Assembly: GCA_019637335.1 (NCBI GenBank)
Contig: JAHBVV010000007.1
Coordinates: forward strand, 124,001-188,000
Direction: 5' to 3'
Source: Candidatus Hydrogenedentota bacterium
GTDB taxonomy: Bacteria; Hydrogenedentota; Hydrogenedentia; Hydrogenedentales; JAEUWI01
DNA length: 64,000 nt
A program made the position numbers and the translations under genes. Positions 44,434 through 52,250 of this stretch are shown piece by piece (positions within the stretch are counted from its first letter, which is position 1; every line of letters begins with the position of its first letter). The notes under the pieces are model-generated. The model did not search any database. It had not been told where the DNA came from and worked only from the letters and a program-made list of their open reading frames with translations.

Positions 44434-44488
44434 CGCGCCTTCGGCGCGCTTGCAGGCGGGCCGCCTGCGCTCCCATTGGTCCGCACTT
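44434..44488. repeat. Dispersed palindromic element, copy 3
   Basis: CGCGCCTTCGGCGCG hairpin, then GCAGGCGGGCCGCCTGC hairpin, then GCTCCCATTGGTCCGCACT. Nearly the same as the element at 38898. The remaining part of this 327-base gap shows no gene and no clear regulatory site. Confidence 0.75.
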
Positions 44489-44674
44489 GTGTTGTGACGC
44501 GGAGTTACGCGGAAGGGGCATCAGCCGAACTTTCGTTCCGATAGGGTCTTACGGCGCCCCTTTGGGCGTTCGTGCGCCTGGAGCGAGTAAAGCCTTCCGA
44601 TGGACGCCACAAGCCACGCGCGGTGTCACCGGGCGCATGAAGGGGGACTTGACGGCGACGATCCCGGCGCCCGC

Positions 44675-47600
44675 CTACTTCCACCAGTTCAGAATCAGCG
44701 GGACCTCGCTGTCCACTTCCACGGAGGCCGAGAGATCGAAGGGCCCGGGCCCCTTGGAGCACTTGATGAGCAGCATGTTCCGGCCCTGACGCACCCAGGC
44801 GTGTCCCGACTTGCCGCGATCGCCCGATTCCGTCGCGGAATCGAGGACGGGCGTACCGTTGAGCCACGCCTTGAGCAGGCCCGCGCTTTCCAGGCTCAGC
44901 ACAATCTCCTGGCGCCGGTCGCAACTGAACTCCGCATAGGCGTACGCCGTCGCGTAGCGGCAGGGGGCGGCGTCCGCGTCCAGCGCCGCGTCGAAATCGA
45001 TGCGGTGCTGCTCCGATTCCCGCGACCACCAGGGTTTCCATTGCACGGCGCGGTACCAGCCCGGGTAAACGCCGTCGAAGTCGACGCTGGATTCCGGCGG
45101 GTGGGCCGTATCGTGGCCGGAGCGCCCGTCCCAGTTCGGGAAGCTCCCGATGAGCATCCACTTTCGCAACGTGTTGTTTCGCTCCTGGTTCAGCCATTCC
45201 GCGGACTTCTGATCGAACTCCACGGTTTCGGACGCGGGCACCGATCGCCGCGAGAAGTGTTGGAGCAGGTTGGCGAAGAAGCGATCCGCCACTGGGTCCT
45301 GCCCGAGATGCTCGAGTATGCGCAGGTGCGTGAACACCACCCGGCCCGCGCCGAGGCGCCGCACCACGAGGTTGGCCCCCCACCATTCGCCCCCATCGGC
45401 GTAGCGGCAGTGAACCCCGGAAATTTCCTCGTCGCCGGGCGACACGAAGGCGCGGAGGGGCAGCACGTTCTGGTAGGGCTGCCGCATGAGATCGCGGGAG
45501 GGCAGGCCCTCAAGGATGGGGTGCAACTTGGCGTAGTGGTGGGCCACCAGGCCGGGCTCCGCCAGGGAGCGCGACTCCACGCGCAGCGCGGGATCGGCCG
45601 AGGCCGCGAGATCGTTCCAGTCGGCGGGCGGCTGGAACACGATAGCGACGGCTCCCTCCGCGACCTGCGCGAGCACCTGCATGAGATCGTTGGCAGGGTA
45701 CGCGCGGATGGTATTGGCCAGCGGCGGTATCACGTGCACCGGCGCGAGCATGTTGCCCAGGCGCGCGAAGCGCCCGCACGCGCTGCGGAACGGGGAGCGC
45801 CCGCCCAGCACATTGATTTCCACCGGCTCGGCCTTCGGCGGCTGCACGACATGCAGGCTCACCGCGTTTTCGCCGATGAGTCGGCGATCCTGGGTGAGGC
45901 GCACGACGAACTGGTGCGGCCCGGGCGATCCCGACGCCGCGATCTCGCCGGCCCACAGCTCGCGCGCGTGGCGCGGAATTTTCACCAGCCGCTTTTTCTT
46001 CCAGAGCACCTGGTTCGTCGGGCCGACGACCTGAAGCGAAAGTTCGCCGCGCCCCTCGATGCGCGCTTCGTTGATCAGCGTGATGGCGACGCCCGCCTCC
46101 TCGCGCGGGACCAGGTTGTACTTCTGCATCTGGATCGCCGGGCGCACCTCCTGCTGGATCGCGCGGAGCGCCTTGAGCGCGGGCTTGGGCTGCCGCCGGA
46201 CGTCCGCCAGGCCAAACGGCGTCACGCCGGGGCCGTCGCACAGGTAGCGCACGCAGTAGCCCGCGTTGCGGGTGTTGCAGCGGATCGCGTCCAACTGCGC
46301 GCGGATCGACTCCAGTTGCAGGTCGAGCGACGCCTCATAAAAGCGATCGGTGTTCGTGAGGCAGCGGTCGAGCTGGCGTTCGGGAAAGTTCGCCTCGAAG
46401 GCCACCTGCGCCGCGGCGCCCGCCGGGCTCCCGTCCTCCCAGCGGGACACGCCGCCGGCCATCAAGGCGAGCTCGGTGTTCAGGCGATCGGGATCGCCGC
46501 TGAGGCGAAGCTGATCCAGCGAGAAGGGGCGCACGGGAACCCCGGGCGTGCGCGTGTAGGCGTCGCAGGGTTCGGCGGCATCGCGGTAGGGGCGCCAGAG
46601 CGCCTGCGGCTCCGCTTCGGCGCCGTCGCACAGGAGCAGGCGGGTCGGGTCGGCCGCGCGAACGGCGGCGGCGAAACGCCCCCCCGACGGCAGGCCGCAC
46701 CACGCGGCCAGCGCGGGCTGGTTCCGGTCGCGCGCGATAATGGCGCCGGCGGTCACCTCAAAATCTGTGGAGGCCGCGGGGGGCGCCAGCGTCTGAAACA
46801 CGAGCAGGCCCAGTTCCGACGCCCAGTCCAGCAGGCGCGCTGGGGCCGGGCCGCCCTCGATGCGGAGCGCGTTGAAACCGGCGTTTTTCGCCAGTTCCAC
46901 TTCGCGCTTCAGCAGCAGGTCGAGCTTGTCGGCGCGCAGGTTCGCGGGATAATGGGGGAAGCTGGCCACCGCCTTCAGGTACAGCGGGCGGTTGTTCAGG
47001 AAGTAGCGGTTGTCCTTCACGGTGAATTCGCGCATGGCGAAGGGTATTTTCACCTGGTCCACGCTCCCGTCCGCGGCGGTAAGCGTGGCGGCGAGTGTGT
47101 AGCAGCGCGGCGCGTCCGGGGTCCACGCCTCGAACTCGGGAAACTCCAGCACCAGTTCGCCCGGAGCTCCCTGGACGTGGCATGCCGTCCCCTCGATTTG
47201 CAGATCGACCGTGGCGCCCTCCGGGCCCGTTACCTGCACCGCCACGCGCTTGCGGCGCATGTCGGGCTGGATGAAGACGCCGGCCAGGTGCGCGCGCGGC
47301 GTCACGGAAAGCGACACCCGCCCGGGTGTGTCGAGGGGATAGCGGTAAAGCGGAGGGGAGTCCCCCGCTCCCATGGCGATTCGGATGGCCAGCAGATTCG
47401 AGCCCGCGCGGAGATGCGGTGTGGCGGGGAGATGCGCGGGGGCGCCGCCGCCGGGATGGCTGCCCAGGCGCGCGCCGTTCAGCCAGGCTTCCAGGGGATA
47501 ATTTGCGGCTTCAAGCTGCACAGCGCCATGCCGATCAAGCCACGCCGGGTCGCCGTCAAACGTGTGAAAGAACCACCCCACGCCGCCGTGTTCCGCGAGG

Positions 47601-47749
47601 CCCTGCGCCTGCATAACCGGCAATTGGATGGCCGCGAGGCCGACGTCGGGGGGAGATTGATGCCAGTTCGCGGCGAGTCCCCGGTTGTCGGGGTCATAGG
47701 CCAGCGTCCAGTCGCCATCGAAGGAAATAAGCGTGCGTGCGGTGTTCAT
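44675..47749 (-). CDS. Glycoside hydrolase family 2-like protein, acid/base motif altered
   Basis: The 1024-residue product has GH2 architecture. A sugar-binding jelly roll covers residues 1-150 (ISFDGDWTLAYDPDNRG, WFFHTFDGDPAW, YPLEAWLNGARLGSHPGG). An Ig-like domain follows, and a barrel-like region begins REFTVKDNRYFLNNRPLYLK (near 240), typical of GH2. Where GH2 enzymes have a WSLGNES-type acid/base motif after RDRNHP, this one reads RDRNQPALAAWCGLPSGG, lacking the Asn-Glu pair. A candidate nucleophile region LNTELALMAGG remains. The last third is a beta region followed by a GH2-type sugar-binding domain (about 900-1020). No signal peptide is visible. It may be a non-catalytic or mechanistically divergent relative. 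Confidence 0.8.
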   Translation of the reverse strand: MNTARTLISFDGDWTLAYDPDNRGLAANWHQSPPDVGLAAIQLPVMQAQGLAEHGGVGWFFHTFDGDPAWLDRHGAVQLEAANYPLEAWLNGARLGSHPGGGAPAHLPATPHLRAGSNLLAIRIAMGAGDSPPLYRYPLDTPGRVSLSVTPRAHLAGVFIQPDMRRKRVAVQVTGPEGATVDLQIEGTACHVQGAPGELVLEFPEFEAWTPDAPRCYTLAATLTAADGSVDQVKIPFAMREFTVKDNRYFLNNRPLYLKAVASFPHYPANLRADKLDLLLKREVELAKNAGFNALRIEGGPAPARLLDWASELGLLVFQTLAPPAASTDFEVTAGAIIARDRNQPALAAWCGLPSGGRFAAAVRAADPTRLLLCDGAEAEPQALWRPYRDAAEPCDAYTRTPGVPVRPFSLDQLRLSGDPDRLNTELALMAGGVSRWEDGSPAGAAAQVAFEANFPERQLDRCLTNTDRFYEASLDLQLESIRAQLDAIRCNTRNAGYCVRYLCDGPGVTPFGLADVRRQPKPALKALRAIQQEVRPAIQMQKYNLVPREEAGVAITLINEARIEGRGELSLQVVGPTNQVLWKKKRLVKIPRHARELWAGEIAASGSPGPHQFVVRLTQDRRLIGENAVSLHVVQPPKAEPVEINVLGGRSPFRSACGRFARLGNMLAPVHVIPPLANTIRAYPANDLMQVLAQVAEGAVAIVFQPPADWNDLAASADPALRVESRSLAEPGLVAHHYAKLHPILEGLPSRDLMRQPYQNVLPLRAFVSPGDEEISGVHCRYADGGEWWGANLVVRRLGAGRVVFTHLRILEHLGQDPVADRFFANLLQHFSRRSVPASETVEFDQKSAEWLNQERNNTLRKWMLIGSFPNWDGRSGHDTAHPPESSVDFDGVYPGWYRAVQWKPWWSRESEQHRIDFDAALDADAAPCRYATAYAYAEFSCDRRQEIVLSLESAGLLKAWLNGTPVLDSATESGDRGKSGHAWVRQGRNMLLIKCSKGPGPFDLSASVEVDSEVPLILNWWK

Positions 47750-47904
47750 TCAACTTTCCTGGAGGCCCGCCTCGGGGCCGGCATAAAGGGGGGACAACTG
47801 GCGAAATCCTAGCGGAAACCGCCATGAAATTGCAAGAATTGTAACACTTTAGCGGTCTGAAGTGCGGAACAGTATGTGCTTTTACCAATGGAGCCGGTAT
47901 GTAT

Positions 47905-48056
47905 GGAGCGCCAGCGGGCCGCCGGCATTGCACCGAAGGCGCCAGAATACGTTGCCGGAGTCCTCCGACGACACGCGGCTTCTAATGCGACGGTAGCATT
48001 TCCAGAACGCTGTATTGCGCCGGGGGCGCAATCTGCCGGCGGGCCGCCGGCGCTCC
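47905..48056. repeat. 152-bp element with long terminal inverted repeats
   Basis: The left end (47905-47931, GGAGCGCC...CATTGC) is the inverted, imperfect copy of the right end (48028-48056, GCAATC...GCGCTCC); about 23 of 27 positions pair. Each end also contains a CGGGCCGCCGG palindrome like the other dispersed elements. The core has no open frame of note. It looks like a MITE or a REPIN-type doublet. The rest of the 418-base gap, between the GH2-like start and the sulfatase end, shows no gene. Confidence 0.65.
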
Positions 48057-48167
48057 ATAATTGCACGTAGCCTTTATTCAGCAAGTCGCTCTGGTTTGGC
48101 CACTGTACTTCGTTCGGCTAAAGTGATACCAAGAATTCAACGGACTGAATGGAATTCTCGCGCGGTA

Positions 48168-49592
48168 TCAGCGCGCGGTCATGCGGTGCGCGGTGTCGCC
48201 GATGCGCTCCGAACCGAAGAGCCCATAGGGCCGTACACCCGCGCCGACTTGGCCGGTAACGGCGTCGCCCAGTTCCGCGCGGGCGGCCTCCGCCCTTTCC
48301 TGAAGCGCCCGCACAACCTCGGGGTGCGCCGCGGCGACATCCGTGGTCTCGCCAATGTCGTCCCGGAGGTTGAAGAGCAGGGGCGCGCCGTCGTGGCCCT
48401 CTTCGGCCCATTCGGGCCGGTGGACATGCAGTTTCCAGCCGCCGCTCCGGACCGCCTGCAGGCGGTTGTCCCGGTAGTAGTAGAACGCATCGTGCGGCGA
48501 CTTTGCGCCCGCATCGCCGCGCATGAGCGGGAGGATATTTCGCCCGTCCAGGGTCACTTCCGGCAGGGGCGCGCCGGCGACGCCCGCGACCGTTGGCAGG
48601 AGGTCCATCGTGGTCGCCAGCTCGGTAACGACCGTGCCCGGGGGGATCCGGGCAGGCCAGCGCATGATGCACGGGACCCGCATGCCCCCCTCCCAGGTCG
48701 TGTTCTTGTGGCCTCGAAGCGGGCCGGCGGATCCGCCGGTGTATTCGCCCTGCGGGGCCCGCCGGTTGCCCGGCGCCTGGCCGTTGTCGCTGGTAAAAAT
48801 GATCAGGGTGTTCTCCGCGATGCCCGCCGCGTCCAACGCGCGCACGATTTCACCGACGCTCCAGTCGACCTCCGCGATCACGTCGCCGTAGAGGCCGTGT
48901 TCCGTCGACCCGAGAAAGGCCTCGGAGGCGTAAATCGGCACGTGCGGCATCGCGTGCGCGAGGTAAAGGAAAAAGGGACGATCCCGGTTTTCGTCGATGA
49001 AGCGGACCGCGTCCTCGGTGAATCGCCGCGTGAGGTAGCGCTGATCCGGGTCGTTTTCGATCACGTATTCCCCGCGCATCAGGGGCAGCGGCGGCGCGAG
49101 GAAGTCGAGGTGCTTGTAAAGATGCCCGTTCATGTCGTTGCTGTACGGGATCCCGAAATAGTGATCGAAGCCCTGGCGCGCCGGTAGAAACGGCGGGTGG
49201 TGGCCCAGGTGCCACTTCCCCACCATCCCCGTTGCATAGCCCGACCCGCGCAGCACCTCCGCCAGCGTGGTCTCGTCTGGATGCAGCCCGTAGGTCGAGT
49301 AGGGGAACAACACGCGGTGGCCCAGCCCGATGCGCATCGGATAGCTCCCTGTCATCAGCGCACCGCGCGAGGGCGTGCAGACCGGCGCGGGCACATAGAA
49401 ATCGGTGAAGCGCGCGCCTTCCGCCGCCAGGGCGTCCAGGTTGGGGGTCGCGTAGCCTTCGGCGCCATAACAGCCGACATCGCCATAGCCCTGGTCATCC
49501 GTGAAGATGAGCACGACGTTTGGCGGGGCGGCGGCGGCGGTCCATACCAGGTTCAGTGCGGCGAGTGCGAGGATTGGGATGCGTCGGTCCAT
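48168..49592 (-). CDS. Exported type I sulfatase (arylsulfatase family)
   Basis: Type I sulfatases hydrolyse sulfate esters using a formylglycine made from a Cys or Ser in C/S-x-P-x-R. The 474-residue product has a signal peptide (residues 1-22, ILALAALNLVWTAAA). The first metal site is IFTDDQGYGDVGCYG (Asp32/Asp33). The modification motif is CTPSRGALMTGSYP with Cys72. Further motifs are GKWHLG (near 127) and TSDNGQAPG (near 270). Being Cys-type, it needs a formylglycine-generating enzyme, which is not in the window. It lies on the same strand as the GH2-like gene, separated by a mobile-looking repeat. Likely substrate: a sulfated polysaccharide; inferred. Confidence 0.94.
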   Translation of the reverse strand: MDRRIPILALAALNLVWTAAAAPPNVVLIFTDDQGYGDVGCYGAEGYATPNLDALAAEGARFTDFYVPAPVCTPSRGALMTGSYPMRIGLGHRVLFPYSTYGLHPDETTLAEVLRGSGYATGMVGKWHLGHHPPFLPARQGFDHYFGIPYSNDMNGHLYKHLDFLAPPLPLMRGEYVIENDPDQRYLTRRFTEDAVRFIDENRDRPFFLYLAHAMPHVPIYASEAFLGSTEHGLYGDVIAEVDWSVGEIVRALDAAGIAENTLIIFTSDNGQAPGNRRAPQGEYTGGSAGPLRGHKNTTWEGGMRVPCIMRWPARIPPGTVVTELATTMDLLPTVAGVAGAPLPEVTLDGRNILPLMRGDAGAKSPHDAFYYYRDNRLQAVRSGGWKLHVHRPEWAEEGHDGAPLLFNLRDDIGETTDVAAAHPEVVRALQERAEAARAELGDAVTGQVGAGVRPYGLFGSERIGDTAHRMTAR

Positions 49593-49695
49593 GGTGGTTT
49601 AAGGACCAGTCCTTGAGGTTGGTGCTGCGGGGTACTGCCGTATGCCGCCCATGATGGCGCCCGCGCGCGGGCGGATCAAGCGGAAGTGGAGTGGA

Positions 49696-49836
49696 CCCGC
49701 CTTCGGCGGGTGGGCCCGTGGACAGAGTGGACGGAGTGGACGGAGTGGACTGAGTGGACTGAGTGGACGGAGGGGACGGAGGGGACGGAGTGGACGGAGT
49801 GGACGGAGTGGACGGAGTGGACCCGCCTTCGGCGGG
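49696..49836. repeat. 9-bp minisatellite (11 units) flanked by duplicated CCCGCCTTCGGCGGG hairpins
   Basis: Eleven GTGGACGGA-type units (49718-49816) follow each other exactly. The block is bracketed by two copies of GTGGACCCGCCTTCGGCGGG (hairpins at 49696-49710 and 49822-49836), each followed by GGCCCGTGGA. The whole lies in a 542-base gap that contains no gene. Confidence 0.93.
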
Positions 49837-49945
49837 CAGGCCCGTGGATGGAGGGGAGCTGGTGGCCGCGCGCGGGGGGATCAAACTCTCCGGGTTGTCG
49901 GCGACACGATGGTCCCCTTCCCATAGCGGCACCTGAAGGCGCCGA

Positions 49946-50043
49946 GAACAGCCGAGACGGCTGTTCCACATTCCTTCGCCGGCCCCATTGATGACCGATA
50001 GTGCACCGGCAAAAGAACGTGGCACAGGCGTCTCGGCTGTGTT
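49946..50043. repeat. Inverted pair of AACAGCCGAGACGGCTG elements
   Basis: The left arm (49946-49974) and right arm (50014-50043) are imperfect inverted copies of each other, about 40 bases apart. Each arm is itself a hairpin of the same type that closes every unit of the 172-bp array at 37.6-38.9 kb (ACAGCCGGGACGGCTGTGCCAC). This links the tandem array to a dispersed element family. Confidence 0.7.
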
Positions 50044-50134
50044 CTGATTGCAAAGCAATCAGCCGTTCCAACCCCACGACAAGCCGTCAGCAAGTCGACG
50101 GTAATTTTATCTATTCATCCTATATCGTCGGTTT

Positions 50135-50683
50135 TTAGCTGAATGTAATGGCCGCGATGACCAGCATTGCAATCCCGCAGAACATCTTTGCAAACAGTCC
50201 GCCGACCTTGCCCAGCGCCGCGCCGAGCCCGGTCCACATTGCCTCGTGGTGGGTTTTCTGCATCTGGATGTACTCGTAGAGCGCCGCGCCGACAAAGGCC
50301 CCGAGGCAGGCGCCGATCAACGTGCCCACAATCATCAGTACAAACGAGCCACCGATTGCCCCGCCAATACATCCGACGAGCGCGGCGACTATGCTGCCCT
50401 TGCTTCCGCCGAAGCGCTTTGCGCCGTATCCCGCGAGGGCGGTTTCGAGAATCTCGCCAAGAATGGCGAATCCGACCATGAAGGTGAGGCCAAAAATGCC
50501 AAAGTGCTCGAAGCCGGTGGCGACCCAGGCGATGGCAACGGCTCCGAGGATAATCCAGTTGCCGAAGAGTCCGACGAGATCGAGGGCGAGTCCGACGACG
50601 ATAGCGAGCAGGAACACACTCCAACCAACAATAACCACCGCATCCCCCGCCAATCCGACCATGCCATCAATAAACCCACCCAT
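50135..50683 (-). CDS. DUF456 family membrane protein
   Basis: From ATG 50683 (GGAGG 8 bases upstream) the product is 182 residues and strongly hydrophobic, with about five membrane segments. DUF456 features are visible: FGLTFMVGFAILGEILETAL (near 65-85), GAKRFGGSKGSIVAALVG and several glycine-rich stretches (GCIGGAIGG, GACLGAFVGAALYEY). The function of this family is unknown. A longer start at 50761 would add 26 polar residues that are unlikely at the head of a membrane protein. It is divergent from the DUF89 gene. Confidence 0.85.
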   Translation of the reverse strand: MGGFIDGMVGLAGDAVVIVGWSVFLLAIVVGLALDLVGLFGNWIILGAVAIAWVATGFEHFGIFGLTFMVGFAILGEILETALAGYGAKRFGGSKGSIVAALVGCIGGAIGGSFVLMIVGTLIGACLGAFVGAALYEYIQMQKTHHEAMWTGLGAALGKVGGLFAKMFCGIAMLVIAAITFS

Positions 50684-50808
50684 GCAAGAATTCCTCCGGG
50701 AGTTGCCAAATGGAACGTCGGGCACACGGGTTGTGCGCCCCGAATTGCTGTACCTATGCAAGATTAATACCGATTAGACCAGAATGTATTCAGGGCAGTC
50801 CAACCGGG

Positions 50809-50814
50809 TATACT
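50809..50814 (+). promoter_or_regulatory. -10-like box TATACT before the DUF89 gene
   Basis: GGGTATACTACGGG lies 41 bases before the ATG at 50855. The 17-base-upstream position has no good -35 hexamer. It repeats the context seen at 30531. Confidence 0.35.
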
Positions 50815-50854
50815 ACGGGCGCGTATTACCCCGATTTACCCGCCTGGAGTACCC

Positions 50855-51718
50855 ATGAAAGCCACCCTCGATTGCCTGGAATGCATCGCGAAACAGGCCC
50901 TGCGCGCGGCGCGTGTCGCCACGGACGATCCCGAGGTGCAGCGGCGCATTCTCGACGATACGGTCGCCCGTATCCCCGCGATGGACCTGAACGATTCCCC
51001 CGCGTCCCTTTCCATGGTCGCGTACCAGCTGGCGGCCCGCCACACGGGCCAGGGGGACCCCTACGCGGCGCTCAAACGGGCCCAGAACGACCTCGCCCTC
51101 TCGCTGGAGGCGGTGATGCGCGAGCGCATTCAGGCCAGCCCGGACCCGCTCTCGACGGCGCTGCACCTGGCGGCGGCCGGCAACGTCATCGATCTGGGGA
51201 TTCTCGAGACCCACGAGATCGACATTGAGCGCGTCATTGAGGAGGTGCTCCACGAGCGCTTCGCCGCCGATCACACCGACACGCTCCGGGAATCTCTGGA
51301 GACGTGCGAGGATCTGCTGTACCTGCTCGACAACGCCGGCGAAATCGTGTTCGACAAGCTCCTCATTGAGGTGCTTTTGGAGCACACCCCCGTCACCGCC
51401 GTCGTGAAAGGCGCCCCCATGCTCAACGATGTCGTCTATGAAGACGCGGTCCGCGTCGGGCTGACCGAGGTTTGCGGGGTCATCGACAACGGCGGCGCGT
51501 TTATCGGATCGCCGCTCGACCAGGTCCCCGCGTCCTTCCTCGAACGCCTGGGCCGCGCCGACGTCATCATCGGCAAGGGCCAGGGCAACTACGAAACCAT
51601 CGACGACTTCGACGGCAACGTATTCCTCATTCTCCGCGCCAAATGCGAGATCATCGCGCGGCACATGGGCGTGAAGTTCGGCCAGGTGGGGCTTATTTCG
51701 ACGCGCCGCCGGGGCTGA
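50855..51718 (+). CDS. DUF89 / ARMT1-like metal-dependent phosphatase
   Basis: The 287-residue product belongs to the DUF89 damage-control phosphatase family, whose members hydrolyse damaged or excess phosphometabolites. The family's Cys-containing start is seen in LDCLECIAKQALRAAR. The metal-site motif is LYLLDNAGEIVFDKLL (near 160-175), with Asp and Asn ligands. The segments AVVKGAPMLNDV (near 185), GVIDNGGAFIG and VIIGKGQGNYETI (near 235-247) are also typical of archaeal-type DUF89 proteins. The length fits the short prokaryotic subfamily. The product acts in the cytoplasm; its substrate is not predictable from neighbours. Confidence 0.92.
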   Translation: MKATLDCLECIAKQALRAARVATDDPEVQRRILDDTVARIPAMDLNDSPASLSMVAYQLAARHTGQGDPYAALKRAQNDLALSLEAVMRERIQASPDPLSTALHLAAAGNVIDLGILETHEIDIERVIEEVLHERFAADHTDTLRESLETCEDLLYLLDNAGEIVFDKLLIEVLLEHTPVTAVVKGAPMLNDVVYEDAVRVGLTEVCGVIDNGGAFIGSPLDQVPASFLERLGRADVIIGKGQGNYETIDDFDGNVFLILRAKCEIIARHMGVKFGQVGLISTRRRG

Positions 51719-51800
51719 CGTAACGAGCTTTTGGCGCATCCCGCCGCCGGGCCGCATCCGCTCCGTACTTCCCCCGCTCGGAAACGCCTCAAAGAAAGGC

Positions 51801-51829
51801 TTGACACCTACTACAAATTGTAGTAAATT
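51801..51829 (+). promoter_or_regulatory. Promoter of the blaI-M56 operon
   Basis: TTGACA (51801-51806), a perfect -35, and TAAATT (51824-51829) are separated by 17 bases, about 40 bases before the GTG of the BlaI-type gene. Operator 1 lies in the spacer and overlaps the -10, and operator 2 lies at the start point, so a repressor there would block transcription. Confidence 0.75.
51809..51825. promoter_or_regulatory. BlaI-type operator 1
   Basis: TACTACAAATTGTAGTA is a perfect palindrome: 8-bp arms around one central base. It matches the TACA-n-TGTA core bound by BlaI/MecI repressors and overlaps the promoter spacer and -10. Confidence 0.85.
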
Positions 51830-51833
51830 GACT

Positions 51834-51850
51834 TACTACAAGTTGTCGTA
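51834..51850. promoter_or_regulatory. BlaI-type operator 2
   Basis: TACTACAAGTTGTCGTA has the same arms with one mismatch, centred 25 bases from operator 1. Spaced paired operators are usual for BlaI/MecI autoregulation. Confidence 0.82.
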
Positions 51851-51868
51851 GGGTGGAGAGAACAACCC

Positions 51869-52246
51869 GTGAATCCCGATATCACCGAAGCCGAAATGGA
51901 AGTGCTCAAGGCCCTCTGGAAGCTGGGTGGCGGCGCCGTTCGCGATGTGGCGGAGCACCTCCCGCCCAATCGGCGGCGCGCGTATACCACGTTGCAGACC
52001 CTGCTCAAACGGCTGGAGGACAAGGGGATTGTGGCCGTGGACAAGGGCCGCGTCCCGCATATCTACCGCGCTCGGGTGACCCGTCAGGGCCTCGTGAAGA
52101 CGCGTCTGAAATCGCTGGCGGAAGAACTGTGCGATGGCGCCGCGGGCCCGCTGCTCCTCGCGCTGGTGGATCGAAAGCGTTTTTCCGAGAAAGAGCTGGC
52201 GTCATTCCAGAAACTGATCGAAAAGCTGGACAACGAGGGAGACTGA
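51869..52246 (+). CDS. BlaI/MecI/CopY-family repressor
   Basis: The 125-residue product is a winged-helix repressor that binds as a dimer and is inactivated by cleavage by its partner peptidase. Family features: ITEAEMEVLKALWKLGGGAV at the N-terminus, then RDVAEHL and RRRAYTTLQTLLKRLEDKGI (recognition helix, residues about 34-53), a wing V-D-K-G-R and an IYRARVTRQG strand. The C-terminal dimerisation helices follow. GTG 51869 gives the family-like start NPDITEAEMEVL. It is followed after 4 bases by the M56 peptidase gene, and two BlaI-type operators lie just upstream, which indicates autoregulation. Confidence 0.95.
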   Translation: MNPDITEAEMEVLKALWKLGGGAVRDVAEHLPPNRRRAYTTLQTLLKRLEDKGIVAVDKGRVPHIYRARVTRQGLVKTRLKSLAEELCDGAAGPLLLALVDRKRFSEKELASFQKLIEKLDNEGD

Positions 52247-52250
52247 GGTC

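Noticed and set aside
44600..47812. 1070-codon plus-strand frame opposite the GH2-like gene
   Set aside because: Composition is His/Arg/Gly/Ala-rich with no motif; the minus strand reads a coherent GH2-type architecture.
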